A stretch of 64,000 bases of DNA from Burhinus oedicnemus (GCA_008921705.1 VFFE01009205.1:1532276-1596275), one strand, 5' to 3'; shown: positions 37,861-51,226, counted from the stretch's first letter. Notes: a model not told the origin generated them from the letters alone. Numbers and translations: made by a program.

Positions 37861-40800
37861 AAACCTAAAAGCAATTTAGAAATACCTGCCCATGAAGTCA
37901 AAAGGCAAAATATCTAAAGCTTCTCCTGGAATCTCTGACCTCAGAGGCTGACATGGTTTGATGGGAAATTTAATGTAATAGTCTGAGAAAGCCAAAAGGC
38001 CTATTGTCAGCAATGAAGTCTGAAAGTTAGCAGAATTAATATAACTGTACAATGGAAGTGCCCTCGAGGGACAAGGCTGCAGAACCAGGGCAGAGGGAAA
38101 AATGACTTTTGAAGTCATTTCACTATGACATTCTGTCATCACTGCTAAACGGAAATAAAAAATCATCTGAATCACCACATGCTTCAGTGTATGTCCCTTC
38201 CTTATCTAATATAAAGTAATAACACTGACGTCCTGTGCCCCACCTAAGCTGGGAAGGGGCTCTGCAGGGACTCAGGGAGCTCCATTTTGAATTGCTAAAT
38301 GCAATAAGAATAAATGCAAGTGGGAGTCTGTTTAGCAGAGAGTGATGTCTGGTCTGTAGCCCATCAAAGCCCAATAAATCTCAATGCTTCAACAAGAGAT
38401 GAAAATGGTTATCTCATCATTTCAGTGCCAGGGTGAAATTTTCTCTGAGCCAGAGTATTTTTACAGATGATTTATGTCTGGGAAGGGTAGTTGTTTAACA
38501 AAATGGCAGATAATGATAAATAGAAAGTAAATAGAAACAGCAGCAAGGGAGTGGTTCTTAGTTGCAGCAGTAGAATAAACAATATACTTACATAAAGTAT
38601 ATGTCACATGTAAGTGCCATTATTCTAAATCCTATGAGTTATATGTTACTTGGAACATCACATACAAGATCTGGTAATGTGATTTACAGGATAGGGAATT
38701 TAGCATGTATGCAAGGCAAATAAGTATCAAAATTCTTCTTTCTGTTACACCTGTGTTAATCCTCCCACTTCACTGAAATTACTCTGGATTTACAATTGTA
38801 TCATAAACAATAAGTGTCTCTGTGTTTACTGGGTTTAATACATTATTATATTAAAATGAGAGGGATCAGGAGATGGGCTAATTCTGTTGTCCTGACAAAT
38901 TTATTTTTAAACACAATACTTACCTTGACTGTGTGCTAAAATACAAATACTTCTACAGAAAAGGGAATGACTGATACATACACTATCTGGACATGTTTTC
39001 TATAAAGTCATCTGAAAATAAAACTTTTTTTTTTTTTTTTTAAGATCTTAGTTTGGATGAAATGATAAAACAAATATTCACAGAGTTAACGATGAGACGA
39101 AAAAATAGTAAAAAGCACATAAAGCTGCCTTTTTGAGTTTTTTGAATTAGAGATACTGTAAACAATGTCAAACCGGAGAGAGATATTTGAGGTCAGGGTG
39201 CTTCATTTGGGTTTCTTTTTCTTTTTATGCATTTTTCCTGTGGCTGTACACAAAGGGAAAAAAAAATCTAATTACAGTTTTAAATGCCCAAAATGCCATG
39301 TCCACCAAAAGCCCGATGCTCATTAGTACTAGTAATTAACTTTACAACTGTCAACACAAACACCACACAGGCTGACAGATAGATAGTAGCTCTGAGGGTG
39401 CTAATAAATCCGGAAATAACAACTTGACACGCAGATGCACAAAAGGATGCAGGTGATAAAGAAATGTTGACATCAAATCTAATTATCTTCGAAACGGCCA
39501 ACTACTGCACAATCCACAGTAATGCACTGTTATTGCTAGTGATGAGCCCCACTGGAACGGCTCTTAACCACAGCATACAACTGAGCTTTTACAGCCCCTT
39601 GTCATATCTAGTGAGGACAATATCAGAAAGGAAATTATGAGTGTCATGACCCCTCCAAGTCAAAAATCTAGTGATGAATATAGGCTCAGCAAGGCATAGC
39701 AGATTACCCCCTTACGAGTTTTAAAGCCAGGATGATATATGACATTTTTATCAGGCACTTTCTCAGGAATGTCACCAAGAGGGAAAATAAAGGCCCTGAA
39801 AAGAGACGACTAGGTGAATTATGCAACTGTAATTGCCGATCATAACCTGATATGAGCTGAAATTGCTCTGTTTTCATATTGAGATAGCATAAAATTGTTG
39901 GGAAATGCAATGGCTCCTTAATGTGGCCTAGATGAGTCTAATATTCTGATCATTTTTCACTCAGCTGCTAGGTAAATAGTGCTTCTTTAACACAACCACC
40001 GTGGCCCAGGGCAATCTGGGGGCCCAATTTTACACTTGAATTGAGGAAATATGTGTAAACTACAATTTTTCATATTTTCTGCATACATAAGAAGATGAAA
40101 CATCTTTATCATGTGTATTGTCTGGCTGAGCTTATACAAAATATTAGTTTATCTCTCCTACTTTGGTTTATTCCATAAGCAAAACACATAGATCTAAAGG
40201 ACAGGCAATATTCTATATACAAAATAGGCCCATCTTTTATGCAGCCTCATATGAAGAATTCTACCATTTTGATTTTGAAAAGCTGGCAATTAGAAAGTGC
40301 AGATTTTGCAAAATAAATTGAAATATTCTAAAATGCTCACATTTTTCTCCAAATCAGTGTGAAAAATGCAGAAAAGAAAAGGTCGCAGAAATATTTATTT
40401 GCCCAAGCTGAGTTATTAGTTTAAACAATAACCTCTAGGAGAAAAAAAAAAAGTGAAGAGCGCTTCTTTATTACCATGTCATAAGAGAAATTTGTTTTAT
40501 CAGAAATCTGCTGTGTTAAATGGTTCATAAAATGCATTTGCTTAAAAAAAATTATCTTGAGTTAAAATCAAAAAAAAAGAAATCACACAAACCCCGGTGA
40601 AACAAAAAGCATGCTACTACCCATTCTCAGATAATAATCAGCAATAATACCTGGGGCAGAAAGGTCATAAACCATACTTCCAAGACAGGAATAATTCATT
40701 GTACTACTATGTGTTTAAGAATTAGTTTGATAGAGTCACTATCTTGACTGTGAGATATTGTCTATCAATCTGACCTTCTAAAAATGAACCAGCAGACTCC

Positions 40801-41884
40801 CACTTAGATCAAAACCTCTCTGCTTTTATGATAGGCAGTGTCTTCTTTATGATGAATTTTAGGACCAGGTTTATGATGAGTGCAGCATCATTTGCAAAAT
40901 ACATCAACGTAAAAGTGAAGCAATACAAACTCTTACATAATTAGGTGTTTCTTTCTAAATTTCTAAACATATTTCTTCCCCAAAGGAACCATACTGAAAG
41001 GCAACCTCTTTCTGCTCTTTTGCTTAAGAATCGGTTCAGAAATAAACAAATACAAAGGAGGTCAAAAGGTTTAGATTTCCTTGTTCGCATTTACGTTATC
41101 TGTTCTTAGTTCCTATATATCCACCTTATCTAGGTGCTCCAACACTAATTGCAAAGCAGCACTGACTAGCAGTAATAACTAGCACTTGGAAAAACCCCGC
41201 GTGTTGCTGGTGACTGCAGAGAAGAGCCCCTTAACAAAGTTGGATATATCTGCATCAACTTACTTCCTACTCCCTTTTACATTTTGTGCTTTCTAAAGGC
41301 TGAGATTTTGTACTACGTGAAGTGTGATACCTTGCTCTACAGAGAGGCTTTGAGCACAGCAGGTTTCCAAAGGCTTCAGTGTGTGGGATATATGGTACTG
41401 AAAATAACACTGTGATACTTTAGTAATCACATGAGTCTTTGTAAAATATTTCACTGGATAAAATGGAACAGGATTGAAATATAGTTCCTAGCAATTAATA
41501 CTGTGTGATCCTAAAAATAGAGTTGTTCTGATCTCAAAAGAATTTAAAATTGTAGACCCATCCATAATTATTACATTACCACTAACCCTATAAAGACCCA
41601 TAACAGTCTTCATGTAATTAACATACCAGCAGGGAATTTAAGAGGTACTCGGCATTAATTTTCAATCCCTATTCTCCACAAATTTGGTACTCAATTGTAG
41701 TGATAAATAGAAGACACATGGCTATGATTATGCATTTTCTGTAATGATTATGCATGGCAGCAGAAAATACCTCATAATGTAATGCAGGCTTACAGTTAGC
41801 AAGAAAATGTATTTACTGCTATATTTTCATTCCGTAATAGAGAAAGTCAAGTGACCAGTTTCCATTTTTTTTCCCTTTTCACAG
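37861..41884. other. Unique noncoding stretch, possible conserved elements
   Basis: No gene or interspersed repeat is recognised. Stretches around 38400-38700 and 39500-40600 are repeat-free, AT-rich and microsatellite-poor, like vertebrate conserved noncoding elements. A T17 run lies at 39025-39041. ATGATTATGCAT occurs twice, 20 bp apart, at 41724-41735 and 41744-41755. Confidence 0.45.
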
Positions 41885-42185
41885 GATTTGTTTACAGAGG
41901 ACTTTTCCCACAGTCACTGGCACTTAGCAGGAAAAATAACTTACAACCTTTATCGCTCTCTTACAAAGTCAACCACGCCGAAACTGTATTTATTGCATCT
42001 TCCTGTCTCTGTATCCCCCTTCCGGAGACTCAGCGAAGAGGCTGCAGCGACTGTTGCTAAGCAACTATACCACAGCACTGCATCACCAATTACAGCTTTT
42101 TCCCATCATTTTCAGCCTCACAAATTTGGAAGCTGGTATAATAATAGGAAGTAGTACAGATAACAGAAGTATTATCCCTAAACTG
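41885..42185 (+). other. Candidate exon with long open frame
   Basis: A very strong acceptor (CATTTTTTTTCCCTTTTCAC then AG) ends at 41884. A donor (AAACTG followed by GTAAGTTAG) begins at 42186. From the first base, one frame is open for 89 codons until a TAG at 42152-42154, so it would be a last coding exon with about 31 bp of 3' UTR before another splice. A second frame is also open across much of the region. The peptide begins DLFTEDFSHSHWHLAGKITY and contains RRLSEEAAATVAKQLYHSTA; I recognise no domain. Around six CpGs exceed the background. It could equally be a lncRNA exon or a regulatory segment, since it contains the X-box at 42053-42065. Confidence 0.22.
42053..42065. promoter_or_regulatory. 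Palindromic RFX X-box
   Basis: GTTGCTAAGCAAC is a perfect inverted repeat of GTTGCT with one central base. It fits the established RFX-family X-box (GTNRCY, 0-3 bases, RGYAAC), the site used by RFX2/RFX3 upstream of ciliary genes. It sits in a CpG-richer segment. No ciliary gene is visible in the window, so the target, if any, is unknown. Confidence 0.4.
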
Positions 42186-45100
42186 GTAAGTTAGCAGATG
42201 GCTCATCAGAACTAAAAAAGGGACTACTGTAACAATAAGACCGAACAATTATTGCTAGTTTTATTTTCAATCAGGTTTTTTTATCAGTACAGCTTCCACA
42301 AAGAACTTTACATATTCATTATGTGTGAATGCAAAAGTATTTTTGAATTCTGATGATTTTCTGTGGGTCTTTCTGTGCAAGAGAACACCACAATATCTGT
42401 GCTGCTGAAAGCTAACACGAGATCTATTAGTAATCAAATTTCAGCCCAGATTTTATGGTTAGTCTAACCGAGTTAATTTCTCTAATGTTAGCAATTCATG
42501 GAAGAGGTCTCTTGTGGCAGCACAAACCTGGGATCCACAGCAGCTGTCAGAAGAGACTCTGAGGAATTCCTTATTAGCCAGAACGCAACCAGGCAGAAAA
42601 CTCATTACACAGTGCTAAATATACTTAATCACATCTATTAGAGAAAAATGAACTTGATAATTACAACAAATAACTAAAGAGCAAAAAGTGTTCATGGAAA
42701 AACCCACACCAGGATGTGTAAGAAAAGGGGCTGCATATTGACTCTGTGTGGGAGAAAGCCATGCCTCGTTGTCAACTCTTCTAATAGAAAAGGATTACAC
42801 CCCAATGTACAAACGATTTTGGTTCCCTTTCAAAGTGAAGCATTTACATTTAACAGCTTACAAAAATTTAATGTAATAAGTAAATTAATTACTTAAATTT
42901 TAAAAATTAATTTGGAAAGCTCTTCTGAGAGTTGAGACAACCACATCTTCTCAACATGCTTTTTGGGGAAAGGAAGTCTCCCACACACATTCAACACAAT
43001 ACGTAAAGGTAATTTCACAATAGCTGATACTTTACTGCAATACATAACACAAGGGCTCAAAGTCTTTCCTTGTTGTGCAGCCTTTATTTTCCTTCAAGTA
43101 GGATTGGGTTGTGATGTGTTCCAGAATTTGGCCCATCTATGCTTTAAAACACAGTTGTTGAAACTAAAGGTATTAGATATTGACCTCATCGAGTAATTAG
43201 AGGCTGAAACCGAACATAAGCATCATGTACTCTTCGTGGAATCACATACCATACACAGGCACTCCAACCAGACCTGAATACCATCTGCCAAAACCTCCCT
43301 TGCTCTGCCATCCCAGAAATATCTTAAGTCTGCATTATTTTCATTTGCACATTGCCTAGTCAGCACATGTCAAGTGTGAGCATTCTAACTTGGCAGCAAT
43401 AGATATCCTGATATACTGATAGCTGGAGAACACAACGGAGCAGTGAATTGGGCTCCTTACCTTTAGAACAGGCCTAATACCCAGACTTTTATCACCTCAT
43501 ACCAACTTCCTCTCACATCTTAATGAGAAGCAGTTCATCTTCAAGCAGCTCTGTGAACTTGGTTTGGAGATTTTTTTGAACGCAAACTTTATTTTAAAAT
43601 CCTACCCAACTGTATATATTTTTAATTCAACAACATCTAAATAAAGAAATCAGGCATATTGAAATCATCAAATAAAATCTGAGAAGGGATACTCTGAGGT
43701 TTTCATATACATTTTGACTTTGCTGGAAGAGGGCAGCTAAGCAGTGCATGAAGCAAGCCATCTATGTTTTCCTTTTTATTCAGCCATAGAACATTTTCAC
43801 CTTAATTTCTATGAAATACCATTAAAATATTGGATAGCATCTAGCAAAAATAAGACAAATTCGTCACAGTTATATACAAATAAAGACAGTACACAATGGC
43901 TACAGAGAGCCCTTACCTAAAGGCTGACAAAGACATACAATAAGTCAATGCTTGTGCAAGCCCAAGTTAGGGGCCTAGGTAGGTTCCAAGTGAAAGGTCT
44001 ACACTGCCATCTTCCTCTCTTCACCTCATTCCTTTCCTCCAGCTGTCATGAAGTGAGGCAAGAAACTGCAGAACTCCATTTCCTAGGACCATAACTTAGA
44101 ATGGTGGAAATTAGGAAACAGGATTTGATTCACTGCGTGGCCTGACAGCAGTGAAAGATCCAGCCTCTGCATGATGATAAATTAAGAGCAGATGGACATG
44201 ACTTTGTACTGATAGAAGAATACTTCTTTTACTATTTCCTTGCACTTGTTTTCCTTCATTTTAGCTGATTCATACCTTCTCCGGGTCATTTTTGCTGTCT
44301 CTGTATCATGTCAGAATCAGTATTTTAAAACAAAAAAAGGTAATAGCCACAAAGCTCAGCCAGTAGTCGCTTCTCAGAATCTAAGCACCACGTAGATACC
44401 ATTTTCAAAAATGTTCCTTCCAGTGAGTTATACTTATGGACTGATGTTAATTAAAGGAAAAAAATCTAAAAGGTATTCTAAAATAGTCTAAAAATTGAAT
44501 GCTCTTTCTTTTCCAGTGAAAACATACCATCCCATACACACATGCATACAGTACTTTGCTTGGCTGGGTTTTAGGGCAACAGAGCATATTTTTGGGGGTG
44601 GCAGTAATTCTGAGGATTTTTCATTCATTTACAATCTACTGTTTACAGAGCAGGCAATGCCCTTACAGAAAAAAGCTACTAAGCCTTGCAAAACTTACTG
44701 AATTTATGAAGTCCATTACTTATCCTATAAATCCAAACAGTGAACCTTACTATAGAGAACATGATATAGCATTCCTCTTGTGTGAGCAGAAGTATCACAA
44801 AACATATATAATTGCTTAACTCAGTTCTGTACATCTATTAAATCATTTGTTTTTATTTGTACAAACTGAAATTCTAATTTTAGGCTATCAGTCACAACTT
44901 AGCACATACATAATGCCATGCTGAAATCAGAATTAATATATGCACACATGAATTAAATTATGGGCACAGAATTGTACGCAAATTTTTAAGTGATTTTTAC
45001 AGTGTTCTATTGTATTTCAACAAATTTAACTCCCAATTCATTATACCAGATCTTCTTCACATAAATGTCCAGTAAGGTTGAGATGTGGAAAAAACAGTTT

Positions 45101-45943
45101 TTGTCTTCCAGCATTGTCTCCCTCCACTCTTTCTCTAAGCTTTCAAAACTGGGCATAGTTCAGATTGGCTTATGGAATTAGGTGGACTTTGCACCTGAAC
45201 TTTCATTGCAGTTTTTTATATTCTTATGACTAAGATACTCTTTACCCTAGAAAGTTAAATTGGCAACACAAATGTGACATTAACTGATATGAACAGAAAG
45301 AGAGCTATGGTAGCAATGATAAGATAGAAAAATGAAACAAGCAAGTTTTAAAGGGCATAAAAGGCCATGATCTTTCTTCATGTGTACAGAAAATGCCTAC
45401 AATTGGATCAGAATTTTGTTCAAAGAGTAGAAGCTACAGACTGCTCCTTTTAGAATATCAGCCTTCATTTTCCATGGTTAAGGTTTTAGACAAGAAAGGT
45501 AGGTTCTGTAATACTTCTGAGTTTTACAGGATGAACTCAGCGTAAAAAATCCATACGTGTACAATTGTGCAGTGCTAGCAGTGACAAAAAGGAGGTATAG
45601 TATCCTTACGTAACACATTCAGGAAGGCTAAACACGGGAACATCGTCAGAACGTCAGAATTCTGCCATTAGTATTTTGGGGATAAAATGCACATTAAAAT
45701 TTTTTCTGTCCAGTCATTCAATAAACAATAACAACCTCTCTTCACTTGAAGCAGATGAATTATCTATTTGAATATAAAAGATCATTAGAATTTACCGAGA
45801 ACTAAATTAATGGGAATGGAAAGGCTGCTGTAGAATTAAGAGTATTAATAGCTTATTAACTGCAGGTATTTCCTTTTTAATCTAGATAATTCTTGCAGGG
45901 ATATAAATCCCTATTCTTATTTAATTCTCTGTTGGGGGGCTTA

Positions 45944-45945
<2 letters not shown>
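42186..45945. other. Unique noncoding stretch
   Basis: No gene or repeat family is recognised. A minus-strand donor-like site (AAAG then GTAAGG, at 43461) lacks a good upstream acceptor and has no open frame. Confidence 0.5.

Positions 45946-45974
<29 letters not shown>
45946..45974 (+). repeat. Homopolymer T29 tract
   Basis: There are 29 consecutive T (A29 on the minus strand). No processed-pseudogene sequence is recognisable on the side where one would expect it, so it may be a simple expansion. It explains the lysine run in a minus-strand frame. Confidence 0.9.
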
Positions 45975-45976
<2 letters not shown>

Positions 45977-48933
45977 GAGAGGTGTGTTCTTTTCCATGAA
46001 AGTGTAGTATTCTAAATAGGAAAAAAACAAAAACCCCAACTGCGGAGGTGTTTGCAGAGCAAGCTTATGTTTTTGAATGAAGAAAGGTTTTGAAGTCATC
46101 AGAGTGATGCACAGTGGCAAACACAAGAACAGAGAAACCATTCCTTCTGCAGTTCTCACCGATGGTCCAAGAATTCCACAGGCACAAAGTTTTAATAAGA
46201 AAAAAATGTTCTATCTTATCAGAGGAAAAGCTGACTAAAAGGGCTAAAATAGAGCTTTGTTATTACAAAGTATGGAAAACCTTATAGCTCTAGATGGTCC
46301 AGTTCGTGCGGTCCCTAACTAGAGCCTACAACGCTCATGAAACTTTTCCTAGTTTTTTCCTCTTTTCCAACACAGTGTTGCATCCAACACCCTTGAAAAA
46401 TATGGAAGAGTTAGGAAAAACACTGACAAACAGAGCAAGCAGAAGCAGCACAGTGTGCTAGCAGCTGCAGTAGTACAGGACTGGCAGTAGGATGGAACAC
46501 ATGGTTGGCACTTATCAAACAACAGAGACAACCACTATATACCAAGAATGGGGTATATCTCTGTGGGGCTCCACCATAAGAAACGACAAGAAGAACTGTA
46601 TCTATGACTTACTCTAACATTCATAACTCAAAAACTCCGACCTTGATCGCTTTAGCAGATGGTTTTGCTCTGCTGTAGTTGCAATTAAACAGAGTGTGCC
46701 AAAACGAAGAGCAAATTACCCATGCTATCTATCCCAGTTAAAAAAATTTGCAGTCTTCCAGTATCTAGTGGGACAATATCCAAGATTCTCCAGCCCCAGC
46801 CCATGCTGGATTGCCATTATATTTTATGTCAGTCAGTACTTCAGAGAGTCCAAGACCCTTGGCATATGTTCTTAGTTAACAAAATGGAAAATTAAACTTT
46901 GTAGCAACCCCCTGCCACTCCCAAAATAAAAGAAAAATTCTATCTACATCAATGAGCAGGAAGTCTGATCTTCCTGTGGCAGCCAAAAAGCCTGCAATAT
47001 AAGGACATTTGGTTGAAGAAAGGAATTTAAAATAAGCAAACTAGCCTAAATTCACACTCCTGCATTTCAGGTACTGAGGAATATTGAGGAATACAAATTT
47101 TAAAATCACCTCTGATACTGGCAAGCGTAAGTTTACGACCTTAACAGAGCTTTTATGCTTTTGAAAAATTAGTTTATCGTTTGAAAGCATTAGCGTCATG
47201 GAGGAACTGCTCTTGAGTTTCTTCAAAGCACTATAAATACCACAATCGTAAACCTGCTATATACACAAACAAAAAAAAATAGTATTGCAACAAAACAGGA
47301 AGAAGTACCTAAACTTTGTGGTATATTCACTAATTAATGACTGCGTATAAGAGCCCATGGAGTGTGAAGGACAGAACAAGACAACTTCTAAATATCAGAC
47401 CTAGTCTTTGGTTCCCAGCTATCAGAACATACTTGCTTCTGGGCCACACCAAAAAGGAAACATGAGCAGCATTTGGTCATTGGTTCCCTCGCATTGCTGA
47501 ATTGGAAATACCCAAGTACAGTAGTTTTTCAAATTAAATGCATGAAAACTGTGATGAGTAGTCTTACAAAAATGCTATTTGAAACTAGGTCTGAATATGA
47601 AGAAGATATGTAGATAAACTACCTCGCTGGCAAACTCATGTTACGTTTTTTACAGTCCAGATGGTAAGGGGTAAATGAAAAAGGGGCATTTATGTCAAGA
47701 GCTTGTACAATAGGAACAAGAACGCTGATATGGTTTCTTTTTTTATATACAGCTGAGTAAAGAGATCAGAGAACACTGGAACGTTAGCCAAAACAAGTTA
47801 TCCAGCTGCACTGTGTTTCATCACATATCAATTTTTACTGAAAGAAAACCATACAAATTTAATCAGTTCTTCATATGGTAATATTTAACATTTTTTTCCA
47901 AGTTGTTTGATATTATTGTTTTAAAAGTTCCTTTTCCCTCTCCCTTGAACGTGATGTGTGATAGTGGTGAACACAGGAAAAATATCTATCCCTGGCAAGA
48001 CTGAAAGTCTCATTTACAGTAGACTCAGTAATAAATGCGCTGGCGTCTGTGTCAATTGACTCTCTCAATGAAGAACAGGTCAGTATAGGGAACAGTACAA
48101 GCAGCGTCTACATTTGAACTCCCACATCCTCATCCCATGCATGTTTGTAGCATCAGTAGAAATTAAATTACCCTAATAAACCTTTCTGCCTCCTCCCCAA
48201 GAAACAGGAGGTTTTTTCCCTGACATCTTAAACCACTCGGGTTTTCCCTCTTTTTCGTAAGGCTATCATATGGCATTTGTATAGCACTTTTAATTATTTG
48301 AAAATATATAATAGAGTGGAGACATGGATCCCACTTATATAAATGCCTATTAAAAGGCCATGTATTCTCTCAGTAACCATAAAACATAAAACACCTCTTA
48401 AAAGAATATAATGCCTTTGTTTCTAAGCCAAACACATATAATAAGACAGCTTGCTTCTTTTAAGTAAATAAAAATGATTTGTATTATATAAAATGAAATA
48501 TTGTATGCACTATATAATTTAACAATAAGACACATCAAAGTATGCATTACTGCGAGCTAACCCATGCCTCAGAGGTGTTGCAAGCCAAATACTTTAAACG
48601 ATCCAAGAAACATGTTGTTACAGAAAAGCAAAAACCACAGCGCGTCATAAACTATTGGTCAGATGAGATGTAAAACCAAGTTCCTAACCATTTGTGGTCA
48701 CTAAAATCCCCTGGCGCTTACTGTACCCGTAGACTGTTGATTTTGCCCAAACTGGAATGTTTTTAATATGCAAGTTTTATGCCACCTAGCTTTATTCCTT
48801 ATTTCTTTGGAGAGAACCCCCCCACCCTATGCTGTGCAGTGCTGAGCCAGCCTACTGCAGCCTTGCTACGCACTGCCATAGGAGTGGCTGCTGTTCCAAT
48901 GGCTTCGAGAAGCATCTTGCACTTAAATGCATT
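45975..48933. other. Unique noncoding stretch
   Basis: AT-rich single-copy sequence with no recognisable gene or repeat family. Confidence 0.5.
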
Positions 48934-49083
48934 CATATGGATCTCTACATGCTCCACTCATACCGATCTCTACATGCTTCGCTCATACGGATCTCTACAT
49001 GCTCCATTCATACGGATCTCTACATGCTCTGCTCATACCGATCTCTACATGTTCTGGTCATACGGATCTTCACATGCTCTCTC
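48934..49083 (+). repeat. Minisatellite, six copies of a 25-bp unit
   Basis: The unit begins CATACGGATCTCTACATGCT and ends CCATT or a variant. Starts are at 48934, 48959, 48984, 49009, 49034 and 49059 with no indels. Copies differ mainly at CATACGG/CATACCG/CATATGG and in the last five bases; copy six is the most diverged (TTCACATG). Because 25 is not a multiple of 3 and the unit has no stop codon in the plus orientation, all three plus frames are open across the array. This yields three overlapping frames (48779-49099, 48829-49137, 48927-49157) with the same 25-residue periodic peptide. These are a by-product of the repeat, not evidence of a gene. Confidence 0.95.
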
Positions 49084-51125
49084 AGTTACAGTCCATTAAA
49101 ACGGGTGAAGCTAATGGGATTTCTTGGAGGTACTTGATAGTGAAATTTGATCCATAGTTTGTAACACCATTTCAAATCCCTCAACTGTAATGCAAGTATA
49201 AATAACATCATTATGTTGTATATAAACCCAAATAAAATGATTCAGAAAATGTAATCATTGAGAACACACTAAACCCCTTGATAGAACACAAAGTATGTTA
49301 AAAAACACAGCAAAAACAATCAGCACAGAAAAGCTTATACATTGTTTGTATCAGTTTTATATGGATTTAAACCACCACGTTGCATCCACATTCCCCATTT
49401 ATGAACTGCTCTGTAGTTTTGACTGTTCTATTTTTAAAATGTTTCAGTGGAAACACTGTGCACTCAATCAGAACGCTTACAAAGCTGATGAGTCAGGACT
49501 GTTTGCTAAAAAGGAGAAGGTTTCTCTCCAAGAGCGTTAAGAAGTACAGCGTAGGTTAGGTTCTAGTTGTGCCAACTGGCTAGTAGCAGGAGAAAAAAAA
49601 CCCACACCATTGCTAGCAATGGTAGTAAAATTCTTTTAAGAAATATGTCATGCAGCAAGGAAATGTACTGTAAACCTATTGATTTGTATCATCCGCGAGG
49701 AGTGAATGAATGGCGGCAAAAAGTGAAATGTGAACGGGAATGCGAGCGAGTTAGAGAACAGTTTACAAACACCAATGCTAGTTCACAAAAGAAACCTCTC
49801 CCGAAACACGACAGAACCACAGACCTTCCATTGCATCCCAAACCATCACTACGACATCATCAACTAAAATAGTTAAGTTATATTTTTATTGGTATTTCCA
49901 TGACTAAATACCTTCTATACAGTGCTCCTAATCCCAAAGAGATCGACTGTCATGACATCTGCCCTGTGGTTGGCACAGTGCGTAGAGCAGCACAAAGAGC
50001 AAGGCTGCACTGCGCACGGCCCATGTGTAGGAGACGGAAACTCACTCTCTGCTGGTCACAACAGTTGCACATCCCACCCGCAAAAGACTCCACTAACAAC
50101 AACAGTAACTTATTTCATGATTCTTGAAAAACTCTTTTTAAGTAATAAACTAAACTTAACCGATGAATATTGAAGCATAGTGGTGTATTTTCCAAATAAC
50201 TGTAAGCCCAAAACATTGCTCTTTTGTGATCTAAATACACTTGCTAGGCTGGTAGGAAAACCACCGGCACTAGCATACCATCCGTTTTATTCTATTTTTA
50301 CAGACACAGCAGAAAACACATTAACATATTCCAAATACTTCTATAAAAATATCCACATTAAATAATAATATCGAGGTGATTTTTTTTTCATACTGTAATG
50401 TCAATGAAAAATTAGGGTGTGCTTACGCTATTTTTTCTTGTTAACTTTAATTAATAGTATCTGAACTTTTGCTGCTATCTTGCAAATTAACCCGCACCTG
50501 CCGTTTCCTGTGGCTACAGACTTCACCAACAGAAGTCATATGGTGGTACAGTAACATTTAATAAACACCTTTTATTAACCTGTCTTCCATCCACAGTATT
50601 ATTACAGTCACTAAACGTTACAACAACATTCTTAAGTTGCCTAAAAATTGTTATTAATTTGCATTTGATCAACTCCATGTGTCTTATGAGCTTAATGGCA
50701 CTGCTCGCTGTTCCTAGCACAGAGCTGAAGCTCTTCTGAAGCCGATTCACAGCCTTCCAAAAACAAAAGGATATGCCCACTGCAAACAGCAGCCAAATCC
50801 TCCTTCATTTAGTTGCTCTAGGAGTGCTGGTGAACTATTCACACTGACTGGCATCGTTCAATTTTTAATAAAGGATTTGCTGAAGTGACAGATACTTGTG
50901 GAAATAAAATGCCAACAGATTTGCCAAGTTATGTGAGTAATTAAGTATGTAAAGCTACAGATGTTGAACAATAGTGCCTTCCACCAAGATGTATGCCATA
51001 ATATCAAAACACAACCTGGCATCTGGTTTCTTTATTTAAGTACCTTTCTTAGGGTTTGGATCTTAATTTTTTACAGTTGACAGCGATGTTATTTCAGCCA
51101 GTTAGTGCATCTGGTTGCTGGGGGG
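49084..51125. other. Unique noncoding stretch
   Basis: No gene or repeat family is recognised. Overlapping plus-strand frames of up to 101 codons at 49567-50173 show no domain. The part at about 50540-50960 is repeat-free and AT-rich, as in conserved noncoding DNA. Confidence 0.5.
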
Positions 51126-51226
51126 GTAGAAAAAAAGAAAAAAAAAAAAAGAAAAAAAAAAGGGTGGGGGCGAGGAAAGCTCTGTGCACTTTAATTAATT
51201 GTGGAGAGATTACATGGTCTTCCAAC
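51126..51226 (+). repeat. Segment duplicated at 61898-61999, abutting the gap
   Basis: After an A-rich run, the 76 bases 51151-51226 are identical to 61924-61999. That stretch runs from the last G-A10 through GGGTGGGGGCGAGGAAAGC to GGTCTTCCAAC. Upstream, both copies have GTAG plus an A run (21 bases with one G here, 22 at the other site). Beyond that the flanks are unrelated. This copy stops exactly at the assembly gap. Confidence 0.93.

Noticed and set aside
38099..38119. Inverted repeat AAATGACTT / AAGTCATTT with a 3-nt loop
   Set aside because: A 9-bp AT-rich stem is expected by chance in a window this size.
38924..38952. 29-bp minus-strand microexon between good splice sites
   Set aside because: It is too short to distinguish from chance; there is no neighbouring exon to anchor its phase.
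48934..49083. CRISPR-like array
   Set aside because: The 25-bp units are directly adjacent with no unique spacers, the setting is a vertebrate genome, and there are no cas genes.
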